A stretch of 64,000 nt of DNA. It comes from Pseudoprimorskyibacter insulae. Its GTDB lineage: Bacteria; Pseudomonadota; Alphaproteobacteria; Rhodobacterales; Rhodobacteraceae. The notes beneath the pieces were generated by a model. It was not told where the DNA came from. It made no database searches and saw only the letters and a list, made by a program, of their open reading frames with translations. The translations under genes were made by a program, and so were the position numbers. Of this stretch, positions 47,031 through 56,193 are shown piece after piece (the first letter of the stretch is position 1; each line of letters opens with the position of its first letter). The stretch lies in the NCBI RefSeq assembly GCF_900302505.1, contig NZ_OMOJ01000008.1, positions 43,373 through 107,372 of the forward strand, read 5' to 3'.

Positions 47031-47633
47031 TTGATAATCTTTTGGAAAGAACGTCTGGTCATGCTAGCGGTGCCGAAAACCGGAACATCGGCCTATGCCA
47101 AGGCGCTGGCAGATCGCGCAGGGCTGATCGTGCAGGATCCGCCAGAACTGAAGCACGCGCCAGTTTATCGCTATAATCGATTCTTCCGGCCCATGCTGGA
47201 AAAGGTCGGCGCGGATCATATGGATATGATGGCCGTGGTGCGCGAACCGGTCAGCTGGCTGGGCAGTTGGTACAGGTATCGCCAACGCCCGTTTCTGGAT
47301 GGCAAGCCCGGCTCGACCAAATCGGTCACATTTGATGAATTCGTGCGGGCCTATTGCATGGATCAAAGGCCCGCTTTCGCCAATGTCGGCAGTCAAGCCA
47401 AGTTCGTGGAGCCGCGCCCAAATGGCACCAAGGTCAGCCATCTGTTTCAGTATGAAGATCAGCCCAAGATCCTTGGGTTCTTGGAAGACCGCCTTCAGAC
47501 CAAGATCACCTTGCCGCAGGTCAATGTATCGCCCTCGATGCCGCTGGAACTAACCGGGGCAACGCGGGATCTGTTGGCGCAGACCTGCCCCGATGAATTC
47601 ACTATCTGGCGCAGTGCCAAAGGGGCGCTTTAA
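47031..47633 (+). CDS. Sulfotransferase-like P-loop protein
   Basis: 200 residues. The N-terminal VPKTGTSAYAKAL is the PAPS 5'-phosphosulfate loop (PKTGT/S) of sulfotransferases. VVREPVSWLGSWYRY matches the 3'-phosphate motif (REPxxWxxSxY). Shorter than most family members, so substrate recognition may be reduced; it might act on lipids or surface polysaccharide. The start is probably TTG at 47031 with AGAAAGG upstream; an ATG at 47061 lacks a good ribosome site. Some similar proteins are mislabelled gamma-glutamyl kinase. It ends 4 bp inside the cckA 3' end (convergent). Confidence 0.75.
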   Translation: MIIFWKERLVMLAVPKTGTSAYAKALADRAGLIVQDPPELKHAPVYRYNRFFRPMLEKVGADHMDMMAVVREPVSWLGSWYRYRQRPFLDGKPGSTKSVTFDEFVRAYCMDQRPAFANVGSQAKFVEPRPNGTKVSHLFQYEDQPKILGFLEDRLQTKITLPQVNVSPSMPLELTGATRDLLAQTCPDEFTIWRSAKGAL

Positions 47634-49867
47634 CCCAATTGCGCCTGAACGGTTTCGGTCAATTCCTGAAGCGAAAACGGCTTGGGCAGGAACACCGAAT
47701 TGGGCACATCCCCGTCGGTCGCGTTGAACACATCCTCGGCATAGCCCGAAACGAAAATGACCTTCAGATTGGGCCGGGCTTCGCGGGCAAGACGCACCCA
47801 AGTCGGCCCGTCCATGCCGGGCATGACAACATCGGTGACCACGACATCAACATGTAACCCCGCATCCTCCATCAGCTGCATCGCGGCTTCGGCTGAATCG
47901 GCCTCAATTACCGAATGCCCCCTTAGGCGCAGCGCACGCGAGGCAAAGGCGCGCACAGGGGCCTCATCCTCAACCAGCAGAACAGTGCCCGATTGCGGCC
48001 CGTCCGGACTGGGCGCGACCTGCGGTGGTGCCTGCGGTTTTTCGGGGGCGTCGCTGCGGATCTGAGCGGGCATTAACAGCGTGAAAACAGTGCCTTGGTC
48101 CAGTTTGCTATCGACAAAGATAAAGCCGCCGCTTTGCTTGACGATGCCGTAAACCATCGACAGTCCAAGCCCCGTGCCTTCGCCCGTGCGCTTGGTCGTG
48201 TAGAAGGGTTCAAAAATCTGGGTCAACTTGCTGGGCGCAATCCCGCAGCCTTCGTCGGACACTTGCAATCGGACGTATTTTCCCGGCGGGACGGTCGCAT
48301 TGTCGCGATGCAGTTCTTCTTTTAAAACAAGCTCATCCGTCTTGATCGTAATGTTACCCCCATCGGGCATGGCATCCCGAGCATTCACGACCAGGTTCAT
48401 CATCACCTGTTCCAACTGACGTTTGTCCGCCCGAATGCGCGGCAACATCGGTTGCTGATCGAAGGTGAGCGTGACCTTTTCTCCAACAAGGCGGTTCATC
48501 AGATGCGTAAGGTCGGACATGGTATAGCGCAGGTCAATCAATTCGGTCTGCAAGGTCTGTTTGCGCGAAAAGGCCAGAAGTTGCCCGACCAAAGCGGCGG
48601 CGCGGTTCGCGTTCTGATGGATCTGGATGAGATCTCCATAGTCTGGATCGCCCTGATCATGGCGCAGCAACAACAGGTCGCAATGCCCTGAAATCGCAGT
48701 CAAAAGATTGTTGAAGTCATGCGCGACGCCCCCGGCCAATTGGCCGATAGCCTGCATCTTCTGCCCCTGCACAAACTGCGCCTCAAGGGTCTTCAGTTCT
48801 GTCGCGTCATTCAACACCGCGAAATAGCCTGTCCCCCCATCGCGTTTGATCCGGGTCAGAGTGATGTGTACGATGATTTCACGATCTTTGCGGGACAGCC
48901 GGGCGAATTCTGAACTGCTGGCACGCGGGTCATTGGCCGCCGAGGCCAGCCATTCGGTCACCGAACGCCCCATGCCTTGCATCACCGCATTGAGGCGCAG
49001 CCCCTCTGTCTGATCGACGCCCAGCAGCGTCCGCGCGGTATGATTGGCCTCAAGAATTTCGCCATCCAGATCCACCCGCAACAGCGCCAGCGGCATATCC
49101 TCAATCCCGCCGCCTTGCGACGCGGGCGATGCGCTTGGCACCAAGGCCACCTGCTGCATCCCCGCAGGCGCAGGGAGCCAGATCACGTTGATCCCCTCGA
49201 TTTGCGCCACGCCCTGTTGCGCCAACAACTGATCAATCAGCGCACCACCGGTTTCGCCAAATTCCGGCAAGGCCCGTGCCGCGGCATTGGCCCCAAGCAG
49301 ACGCCCCTTTCGGTCAAACAAAATCGTCGGCACCGCGCCTTCGGACACCCGCGCAGGCTCGGGTAAATAATCGGTCTCCAGACGCCAATACCGCCCGCCC
49401 CAACCGATACGATACAGCGTCAGGCGGGACCGGCCCATTGGGGTGATCCGTTCGAAACTGGTTGCGCCATCGCCGGTTTCGTCCTGCTGTAGCACGTCCA
49501 GAACATGGGCGGCATCCGCATAGACCATCCCCAAAGCATCGACGAGCGACTGGGCATCGCCGCCAAACCGGTGGGCCGCTGTATTGCCCGCCTTGATCCG
49601 CAGGCGGGAATCGGTGATCCAATGCGCCGCGTCGGAGTTATGGGCCAGCATAAGCGCCTGTCTACCCGCCCTTAAGTGTAAAAAATCCCAAACAATTGGG
49701 AAAAACGCCAAGGCGAAGAAACATGCCGCCAAAGCAATGCCAGCCAAACCTATTGTGCCTGCACCGTCCATCGCCAGCACAAGATAGCTGCCGATCAGGA
49801 TCAGAAGCACCGATACAGCCACCGTCTGCCGCCATCGAAAAATGCTGCCGCCAATGTCTTTCTGCAT
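47630..49867 (-). CDS. cckA: Hybrid sensor histidine kinase CckA
   Basis: Bifunctional kinase/phosphatase at the top of the CckA-ChpT-CtrA relay. About 745 residues from the ATG at 49865-49867 (GGAG six bases upstream). Two N-terminal membrane helices (within the first 70 residues), PAS-type region, a second PAS (LRVDLDGEILEANHTARTLLG), the His site GQLAGGVAHDFNNLLTAISGH, an ATPase domain (NLVVNARDAMPDGG, DEGCGIA, GTGLGLSMVYGIVKQSGG), and a C-terminal receiver (VLLVEDEAPVRAF, VVVTDVVMPGMDGP). In Rhodobacteraceae this relay controls motility and gene transfer agents. Confidence 0.95.
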   Translation of the reverse strand: MQKDIGGSIFRWRQTVAVSVLLILIGSYLVLAMDGAGTIGLAGIALAACFFALAFFPIVWDFLHLRAGRQALMLAHNSDAAHWITDSRLRIKAGNTAAHRFGGDAQSLVDALGMVYADAAHVLDVLQQDETGDGATSFERITPMGRSRLTLYRIGWGGRYWRLETDYLPEPARVSEGAVPTILFDRKGRLLGANAAARALPEFGETGGALIDQLLAQQGVAQIEGINVIWLPAPAGMQQVALVPSASPASQGGGIEDMPLALLRVDLDGEILEANHTARTLLGVDQTEGLRLNAVMQGMGRSVTEWLASAANDPRASSSEFARLSRKDREIIVHITLTRIKRDGGTGYFAVLNDATELKTLEAQFVQGQKMQAIGQLAGGVAHDFNNLLTAISGHCDLLLLRHDQGDPDYGDLIQIHQNANRAAALVGQLLAFSRKQTLQTELIDLRYTMSDLTHLMNRLVGEKVTLTFDQQPMLPRIRADKRQLEQVMMNLVVNARDAMPDGGNITIKTDELVLKEELHRDNATVPPGKYVRLQVSDEGCGIAPSKLTQIFEPFYTTKRTGEGTGLGLSMVYGIVKQSGGFIFVDSKLDQGTVFTLLMPAQIRSDAPEKPQAPPQVAPSPDGPQSGTVLLVEDEAPVRAFASRALRLRGHSVIEADSAEAAMQLMEDAGLHVDVVVTDVVMPGMDGPTWVRLAREARPNLKVIFVSGYAEDVFNATDGDVPNSVFLPKPFSLQELTETVQAQLG

Positions 49868-49981
49868 GGTCATCTCCAGTCGAGGCACCTGAGATTCTCC
49901 ATTTAAAAGAAACCCTTCCAAACGCACAACCCTAAGGATACACCAACCTCGATCGTCTGCTTACTGTAAATTCAAGAACAG

Positions 49982-49996
49982 TTTAGATTTCCTTAA
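49982..49996. promoter_or_regulatory. Near-match CtrA box between cckA and tkt
   Basis: TTTA-GATTTCC-TTAA, one base off TTAA-N7-TTAA, in the divergent cckA/tkt promoter region, 115 bp from the cckA start. Weak evidence on its own; such half-matches occur by chance in AT-rich intergenic DNA. Confidence 0.3.
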
Positions 49997-50082
49997 CGAT
50001 CCTTCACAATTCCGAAATTGTGATTGGGCTACCGCTCGGGCTACCCACCAATCGCTGGATGCACGAACAGGAGAGCGCAGAT

Positions 50083-52074
50083 ATGACCGCGACATCGCAA
50101 CTGACCGCAGAAGACTTGCGCCAGATGGGGCATGCCATCCGCTTTTTGGCGATGGATGCGATTGTACGCGCCGCCGATGGCCATCCGGGCACGCCTTTGG
50201 GCGGGGCCGATATCGTGACGGGCCTTGTCAGCCAGCAGATGAAATTTGACCCCAAGGTGCCAAACTGGCCCGACCGCGACCGTTTTGTGCATTCAGCGGG
50301 CCATGGCTCGATGCTGCTGTATGCGATGCTGCACCTTGCGGGCTATGACAAGATCGACCTTGAGCAGGTCAAAAGCTTCCGCGTATTGGGCTCGCACACT
50401 GCGGGGCACCCCGAATTTGACATCGAGGCCGGGATCGAAACCACCACCGGCCCACTGGGTCAGGGCATCACCAACGCCGTGGGCATGGCCATTGCCGAGC
50501 AGATCCTGAATGCCGAATTCGGTGACGATATCGTCGATCACCACACCTATGCCTATACCGGCGACGGCTGCTTGATGGAGGGTATCGCGGCCGAGGCCAT
50601 CGCCATCGCGGGGCATCTGAAGTTGGGCAAGCTGGTCTATCTGTGGGACGACAACCGCATGACCGATGACGGCCCCACCGATCAGGCCGTGACCGAAGAT
50701 CAATGCGTGCGTTTTGAAAACAACGGCTGGCATGTGCAATCCGTGGATGGGCATGACGCGCTGGCCGTGGCTGCCGCGATTGAGGCCGCCAAGGCCGATC
50801 CGCGCCCCTCTATGATTGCCTGCCGAACCTTCATCGGCTTTGGCATTCCGCGCATCCAGAATGATCGCGCGGCCCATGGCGGCAAGATCTTTGTCGAGGA
50901 TACCGACGCCGCCCGCGCCAATCTGAACTGGCCGCATCCGGCATTTGAGATCCCGCAAGCGATCTATGACAATTGGCACCTTGCGGGCCAGCGCGGCGCA
51001 GCCGAGCGTCAGGCCTGGGAAGCGCGCCTTGCCGCCCTGCCCGAGGCCAAGCGCGCCGAGTTCAACCGCCGCATCGCGGGCGATCTGCCTGAAGGCTGGG
51101 AGGTCGCGATCCATTCGGTCAAGCAACGTATGGCCGATGGCGAAGCCCGCGCCGGTATCCGTGCTTCGGGCGAAGTGCTGGCCGGTATGGCCGACGCCAT
51201 CCCCGAATTGATCTCGGGCGCGCCGGATCTTGAGGCCGCCACTCAGCACAAACGCCAATTGGCACCGTTTACCGCCGACGACCGCTCGGGCCGCTATATA
51301 CATTACGGCGTGCGCGAATTTGCAATGGGCGCCATAATGAATGGCATGACGACCCATGGCGGCGTTGTCTCGGTCGGGACGACTTTCCTCGTGTTCTCGG
51401 ATTATATGCGCCACACCCTGCGCATGGCCGCGCTGATGGGCATTCCAGGCGTGTTCGTCTTCAGCCATGACTCGATCGGCATCGGCAAGAACGGCCCGAC
51501 CCACCAGCCGGTGGAGTATCTGGCCAGCCTGCGCGCCTATCCCAACATGGTCACGCTGCGCCCTGCCGACGGTACGGAAATGGCCGAAGCATGGGAGATT
51601 GCCCTAAGCCGCAAGAACGGCCCGACGAACATCATCTGCTCGCGCCAGCCGCTGCCGCCGGTGCGCACTGGCTATGAGGTGGAAAACCGTGCCGCCCTTG
51701 GGGCCTACGTGCTGTCTGACGCGTCAGGCCCGCGCAAGGCCACGCTTTTGGCCACCGGATCGGAAGTCGCCATCGCGCTGGACGCGCAAAAGGCGCTTGA
51801 GGACGAGGGCATCGCAACCGCTGTGGTTTCCATGCCCAGCTGGGAGCTATTTGAGCAGCAGGACAAAGCCTATCGCGACAGTGTTGTGGGCCGTGGCACC
51901 GTGCGCGTCGGGATCGAAGCCGCCGTGCGCTTTGGCTGGGATCGCTACATCGGCGAAGACGGCGCGTTCATCGGCATGACCGGTTTTGGCGCGTCGGGTG
52001 CGGAAACCGATCTGTTCAAGCATTTCGGCATCACGGCAGACGCCGTTGTCGCCGCCGTGAAAGAGCGCCTTTAA
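50083..52074 (+). CDS. tkt: Transketolase
   Basis: Thiamine-diphosphate enzyme of the pentose-phosphate and Calvin pathways. 663 residues from the ATG at 50083, after AGGAGAG. Motifs: GHPGTPLGGADI, the ThDP site GDGCLMEGIAAEA with DDNRMT, and the pyrimidine-binding part RYIHYGVREFAMGAIMNG, then GPTHQPVEYLASLR. Divergent from cckA, convergent with the RsmB-like gene (stop codons overlap). No fba, rpe or rubisco genes nearby. Confidence 0.96.
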   Translation: MTATSQLTAEDLRQMGHAIRFLAMDAIVRAADGHPGTPLGGADIVTGLVSQQMKFDPKVPNWPDRDRFVHSAGHGSMLLYAMLHLAGYDKIDLEQVKSFRVLGSHTAGHPEFDIEAGIETTTGPLGQGITNAVGMAIAEQILNAEFGDDIVDHHTYAYTGDGCLMEGIAAEAIAIAGHLKLGKLVYLWDDNRMTDDGPTDQAVTEDQCVRFENNGWHVQSVDGHDALAVAAAIEAAKADPRPSMIACRTFIGFGIPRIQNDRAAHGGKIFVEDTDAARANLNWPHPAFEIPQAIYDNWHLAGQRGAAERQAWEARLAALPEAKRAEFNRRIAGDLPEGWEVAIHSVKQRMADGEARAGIRASGEVLAGMADAIPELISGAPDLEAATQHKRQLAPFTADDRSGRYIHYGVREFAMGAIMNGMTTHGGVVSVGTTFLVFSDYMRHTLRMAALMGIPGVFVFSHDSIGIGKNGPTHQPVEYLASLRAYPNMVTLRPADGTEMAEAWEIALSRKNGPTNIICSRQPLPPVRTGYEVENRAALGAYVLSDASGPRKATLLATGSEVAIALDAQKALEDEGIATAVVSMPSWELFEQQDKAYRDSVVGRGTVRVGIEAAVRFGWDRYIGEDGAFIGMTGFGASGAETDLFKHFGITADAVVAAVKERL

Positions 52075-53222
52075 GCCTTACGCAGGACCGCCACGAACAG
52101 CCCGTCGCCGTCAGGCCCGGGCAAGTGGCGGTCTTGCCGTTCCAGCGTGAAATCAGGATGATCGGCCAAGAACGCCGTGACTTGATCGGCGTTTTCTTCA
52201 TCCAACACCGAACATGTGGCATAGGCCAGCACGCCGCCCGCAGCGACCATCGGCGCACAGGTGTCCAGGATCTGCCGTTGAATGCGGTTTAGATCGGCCA
52301 GTCGTTCAGGCGTCAGCGCCCATTTCGCCTCAGGCGCACGGCGCCACGTGCCTGCACCACTGCACGGCGCATCGCATAGGATCAGGTCATAGGGGCCTTT
52401 CGGCGCTTTGACCGGGATCAGCTGCGCCCCAGCCCGTTGCGCCCGGTCGGGGATGTCGGCCATGCGGCGCTGATCCACGTCATGCACATCGACCGGCCCG
52501 CGCAGATCGGCGGCCATCGCCAACGCCTTGCCACCGCCGCCCGCGCAATAGTCCAGAACCCGCAGGCCATGCGCCAAGGGTAAGGCCGAAATCACCGCCT
52601 GACTGGCTGCGTCTTGCACCTCAACCAGACCATCCCGATAAGCGGCAGACCCGGACACACGCCGTGCGTTTTCCAGAACTTCCAGCGCGTTCGGCGCGGT
52701 TTCGCAAGCGCGGGTCTCAATCCCTTCCGCCGCCAAAGCCGCCTGCGCCTTGCCCATATCCGACAAAAGCGCGTTCACCCGCAGGAACACCGGCGCACGG
52801 TCCCGTTGAACGGCGCAGACCTGTTCGACCTCATCGCCCAGCGATGCCGCAAACCGGTCCGCCAGCCAGTCCGGCAGGTCCATCATATCCCGCCCGGAAG
52901 GATCGCCCCACGCTGCACGCTCACTTTCCGAAACCGGAGCCGGCGCAAAGCCTTGCCCGGTGAAGATGGCATCGGGGTCTTGCCCATCAAGCCGAACCCA
53001 ACCTTGAAGCAAAGCCCGGCCAGACTCGCCCCCGCCTGATGCGGCAGCACTGCGGCGCTTGCGCAGGGCGTCAAACACGATGTCCCGAATGGCGGCACGG
53101 TCCTTGGAACCAGCAAATCGATGGCCGCGCGCCCATTGCGACAGCGCTGGCTCAGCGGCTTTGCCACGGCCCATGTCGTCAAGAATTTCAATAGCGGCGG
53201 CAATGCGGGCGTCGGGGGTCAT
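52071..53222 (-). CDS. RsmB/NOP family 16S rRNA m5C methyltransferase
   Basis: AdoMet-dependent RNA cytosine-5 methyltransferase, 383 residues from the ATG at 53220-53222. N-terminal helical RNA-binding region, then the Rossmann domain with VLDYCAGGGGKALAMAADL, ILCDAPCSGAGTWRRAPEAKW (catalytic Cys in PCSG) and AYATCSVLDEENADQ (second Cys). The assignment to RsmB rather than another NOP/SUN member is by overall layout. Confidence 0.88.
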   Translation of the reverse strand: MTPDARIAAAIEILDDMGRGKAAEPALSQWARGHRFAGSKDRAAIRDIVFDALRKRRSAAASGGGESGRALLQGWVRLDGQDPDAIFTGQGFAPAPVSESERAAWGDPSGRDMMDLPDWLADRFAASLGDEVEQVCAVQRDRAPVFLRVNALLSDMGKAQAALAAEGIETRACETAPNALEVLENARRVSGSAAYRDGLVEVQDAASQAVISALPLAHGLRVLDYCAGGGGKALAMAADLRGPVDVHDVDQRRMADIPDRAQRAGAQLIPVKAPKGPYDLILCDAPCSGAGTWRRAPEAKWALTPERLADLNRIQRQILDTCAPMVAAGGVLAYATCSVLDEENADQVTAFLADHPDFTLERQDRHLPGPDGDGLFVAVLRKA

Positions 53223-53400
53223 GGGCCATCCTGCGGTGGGTTTCGCCCGTCTTACCGCGAACCAACAGCCGTGAACACCGCCACATTTGCAGGCACTGTC
53301 GCAAACAGCCCCCTCAAGACACACAAACGACTATTGTCCACATTGAAAAAATAGACAATTGTAAACATCCGCTCAATTTTACCAAAATCGGACTCTGCCA

Positions 53401-53748
53401 ATGGCCCAAAAGACCTTCCGCGAAGCCCTTCTTGCCCGTTTGGCGGACGATAAAATCAAGCTGCCAGAGGTTGCACGGGGCAGCGGGGTATCCTTGCCCC
53501 AGCTTCGAAAACTGGTCGCCCGCGACGCGGCCACGACCAACGTGGAAGACGCCGCACGGATCGCCGCCTTTTTCGGGGTTACTTTGGACCAGTTCCTTGG
53601 CAACCCGGAACTGTCAGGCCCAATTGAGATAATGCGTCTCTACACGAGCTTACCACCGCATTTGCGTGTGCGCATGCAGGCCTACGCAGAAGGGCTTCTT
53701 GAAGCCCAGGAGGCGACTCAAGAACAGCCCGCAACCACATATGAGTGA
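53401..53748 (+). CDS. XRE-type HTH transcriptional regulator
   Basis: 115 residues. A helix-turn-helix is visible at about residues 20-65 (LPEVARGSGVSLPQLRKLV...NVEDAARIAAFFGVTLDQFLG). The C-terminal helix MRLYTSLPPHLRVRMQAYAEGLLEAQE may mediate dimerisation. It opens the accessory region and is followed after 178 bp by a second, larger HTH gene on the same strand. Target unknown. The flanks are AT-rich with several poly-A/T patches, consistent with its own promoter. Confidence 0.8.
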   Translation: MAQKTFREALLARLADDKIKLPEVARGSGVSLPQLRKLVARDAATTNVEDAARIAAFFGVTLDQFLGNPELSGPIEIMRLYTSLPPHLRVRMQAYAEGLLEAQEATQEQPATTYE

Positions 53749-53926
53749 TCTCTTCCTCAAGAAGGTCGATATCGCGATTTGACAGCTTGTCTTTATAAAA
53801 CAACGACATAGTTACAGGCCCCCGAGCACTTACCAACAACTAATCACGCAAGGGTTGTATCGCTCAACGGTAAAAGCTAGCGTGTCGCCAGATAGAGACA
53901 TATTTTTCACCTCCAATGGATGCCCC

Positions 53927-54637
53927 ATGAAGGACCTGCTTTTAGAAGCCTGCGCAATCCGCAATACGAGCTTGCGTCAAGTCTGTTTAAAAACCGGGCT
54001 CAACTACAAGACCATAAACGGGAAAATCAATAAGGGCGTCGAATTCACCGCCCGAGAGCTTTTCACCATCTCACAGGCCTTACGCTTTCCGATGGAACAT
54101 TTCCTATCGGATTCTCTGGCCTGTTCCGCAGTTCAGGATTCATCCCCAGATTTGATCATGGAAACGGCTGAACAAATCGTCGAATCCGCCCTTTTCAGAG
54201 CGCGTGAAAAGGCTCGACAAAACGGCCAGCACTTAGACACGGATACGTTGTTGAATTGGCTTCAGGTCAATGGCGGCCGCTTGGATAACTTTGAGCCGAT
54301 CAAGGACCACGTCGATCTATATCGCCCCATCCGCCCCGAAGACCGCACGCTTCAACCCGAACGCCTTGGCCGGTTCAGTTTGGCCAGCGTGACCTTCGAC
54401 ATCCACAGCGTCGATGACTTTGTCGACAAGGTCGGGCGCTTTGATCACAAAATCATTTCAAGCACGATGAAGGCCCATGTTGAGGCCCGGTCCGTGCCTT
54501 ACCGGGTTGAGGACATCACGATTGATGTCTCGATCGCGGGGCGAAACATCCACAAGCGCTATCGCCGGGTGCTTGCCCCTGTGATTGATGAAAATGGCAA
54601 AGAGCTGACCTTGCTGTTTGCCAGAACCCTTGCCTAA
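53927..54637 (+). CDS. HTH regulator with C-terminal sensor-like domain
   Basis: 236 residues from the ATG at 53927; a TTG start 24 codons earlier is also open. The N-terminal HTH reads TSLRQVCLKTGLNYKTINGKINKG, followed by ELFTISQALRFPMEHFLSD. A middle helix (ETAEQIVESALFRAREKARQNG) leads to a C-terminal mixed alpha-beta domain ending HKRYRRVLAPVIDENGKELTLLFARTLA, which resembles a PAS-type end (xRRVxxPvxdexGxxxxLL). It overlaps the convergent acyltransferase-like gene by 4 bp. The ligand is unknown. Confidence 0.7.
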   Translation: MKDLLLEACAIRNTSLRQVCLKTGLNYKTINGKINKGVEFTARELFTISQALRFPMEHFLSDSLACSAVQDSSPDLIMETAEQIVESALFRAREKARQNGQHLDTDTLLNWLQVNGGRLDNFEPIKDHVDLYRPIRPEDRTLQPERLGRFSLASVTFDIHSVDDFVDKVGRFDHKIISSTMKAHVEARSVPYRVEDITIDVSIAGRNIHKRYRRVLAPVIDENGKELTLLFARTLA

Positions 54638-55314
54638 TCCAGCCGTCCGGAAAACTCGTTTTCAAAATCAACGCGCCGCAACACAACCATGCGGTGTGAA
54701 TTTGCCCACCCCGGAGGCGGATCGTTGCGCCAGCGGATGGCGTTTTTCACCTGTACCGTAAACCCATATTCAACGGCCAATAGCCGATGGCGTTCGGAAA
54801 CAAAAGCATACATCGCATCGAAATTCCGCCATTTGCTGGCGGCAATCGACATCAGAATTTTCATGAATGTCTTGACCGCCGCCATATCCCCCTGATGGCC
54901 CTTCTTGATTTGCAATTCGCCAATATAGACCAACCGCCCCTTCAACAGGTCAACCACTGGGCGGGCCACATTCTCTACCGGGGATTGTCCGTGTATCGCG
55001 CCATAGTAGGACACGGCAATCCGCGACAGAAAGGCTGGATATGTCTCTGAACCCAGATCCTCCAGCCGTGCTGCGGCCCCGCCGATCACTTCGCCGTCCT
55101 TTTCCAGAAACAACCAAAATGCTGTCCCTTGGGTGAAATCATGCCGTGTGACATCCATCATCGGCATCTGCCGTTCACGCCCCGTCGTCTCAACCAGCGC
55201 CGGAACTTCGCTGAAATCAGCCGGCATTCGCAGCGAATACCCCCCCTGAGAGAGCCGTTCGAGGAGTTGGCTGGTTACCATAAGTTGTGAAAGTTCGAGT
55301 TGATCTGCATCCAT
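54634..55314 (-). CDS. GNAT-like acyltransferase-fold protein, uncharacterised
   Basis: 226 residues from the ATG at 55312-55314, preceded by AGGGGGA; the longer upstream frame is rejected. An acyltransferase-like core is seen: FWLFLEKDGEVIGGAAARLEDLG, VYIGELQIKKGHQGDMAAVKTFMKILMS (GNAT motif A-like, H-Q-G-D) and FVSERHRLLAVEYGFTVQV (motif B-like). The order recalls GNATs that act on small molecules or, more distantly, autoinducer synthases, but no family is recognised with confidence. It faces two HTH regulators. Confidence 0.6.
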   Translation of the reverse strand: MDADQLELSQLMVTSQLLERLSQGGYSLRMPADFSEVPALVETTGRERQMPMMDVTRHDFTQGTAFWLFLEKDGEVIGGAAARLEDLGSETYPAFLSRIAVSYYGAIHGQSPVENVARPVVDLLKGRLVYIGELQIKKGHQGDMAAVKTFMKILMSIAASKWRNFDAMYAFVSERHRLLAVEYGFTVQVKNAIRWRNDPPPGWANSHRMVVLRRVDFENEFSGRLD

Positions 55315-55432
55315 TGGAATCCCCCTGTATCTTCGGTTGATTCCTAGCGATGCGCGCACAACCATAAAAGCCATGTTTGCCAATGACTTGCATTTGAAGA
55401 CATTTGTCCCAAAATGAAAAAAACAGGTACTT

Positions 55433-55702
55433 TTGTCCGCACTCGGAACAGACCGAAACGGCAATCTGGTTCTGCCAGCTGCAAACGCGGAATCAAAGAT
55501 ATGGAAAATGGCGCGCTCAGACGGAGGGGTTTCGAACTCCAAAGAGCATCCAAATCTAGCAAAATCATTTGCTTCGACAAAGGCATTTTCCGCCTCGGAC
55601 TACGGTGATGTGGATAACCTCGATGCGGTGTTTGAGGCACTGTCGGCTTGGGAAGAACAGCTTCGGGATGTGGATTTTGATATTTCGGAGCCGAAGCCAT
55701 GA
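55433..55702 (+). CDS. Small ORF upstream of mobC
   Basis: 89 residues with a TTG start (AGG six bases upstream); an in-frame ATG at 55508 is the alternative and would give about 64 residues. The acidic C-terminal part (YGDVDNLDAVFEALSAWEEQLRDVDFDI) looks real. The stop overlaps the mobC start (ATGA), arguing for translation and coupling. Function unknown; perhaps an accessory mobilisation protein. Confidence 0.55.
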   Translation: MSALGTDRNGNLVLPAANAESKIWKMARSDGGVSNSKEHPNLAKSFASTKAFSASDYGDVDNLDAVFEALSAWEEQLRDVDFDISEPKP

Positions 55703-56193
55703 AGAAGCTACCGGACAATATCACGGATACGTTCTTGCGGGTGGCAAAGGGGCTTTCAACCCAAACAACGCCCCCTGCCCCTGTGCAAGTTCCACAACCC
55801 GCATCCGAGACCGCAACCGCCAAACGACAAGCAACGCATACAATTTCACTGCGTGTGACTGATGAGGAAAAAGCGCAGCTTGCCCACGATTCCGCTGGCA
55901 TGTCGCGCAGCGCGTATATGCGGGAACGCTTGTTTGGGGCGGATGCCAAACCGCGCAAGACACGGGGCAAGTTTCCGGTGAAAGATTATGAGGCGTTAGG
56001 GCGAGTTCTGGGGTTGCTCGGGCGCAGCAACCTTGCCGATGATCTCGGTCAATTGGATTGGGCGATAGAGAATGGTGTTGTCCAAATCGACGCGCCCACC
56101 GCGCTCGCCATCAAAATGGCTTGCGTCAATATCGCCGCGATGCGGGCGGATTTGATCATCGCGCTCGGCCTCAAAACGGAGCGCGTGCCATGA
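55699..56193 (+). CDS. mobC: MobC-like relaxosome accessory protein
   Basis: 164 residues. A proline-rich N-terminal part is followed by a ribbon-helix-helix-like segment ISLRVTDEEKAQLAHDSAGMSRSAYMRERLFG, typical of MobC-type proteins that bind oriT and help the relaxase. A C-terminal helical region follows (EALGRVLGLLGRSNLADDLGQLD), also in MobC. Starts inside the stop of the small upstream ORF and ends inside the relaxase start (ATGA on both sides). Confidence 0.82.
   Translation: MKKLPDNITDTFLRVAKGLSTQTTPPAPVQVPQPASETATAKRQATHTISLRVTDEEKAQLAHDSAGMSRSAYMRERLFGADAKPRKTRGKFPVKDYEALGRVLGLLGRSNLADDLGQLDWAIENGVVQIDAPTALAIKMACVNIAAMRADLIIALGLKTERVP

Noticed and set aside
53579..53839. 86-residue minus-strand ORF overlapping the XRE gene
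   Set aside because: Shadow frame; the plus-strand HTH gene explains the region and the minus frame has no family resemblance.
55344..55970. 208-residue minus-strand ORF across the small ORF and mobC
   Set aside because: Antisense to a coupled operon; MobC-like features on the plus strand are clear.
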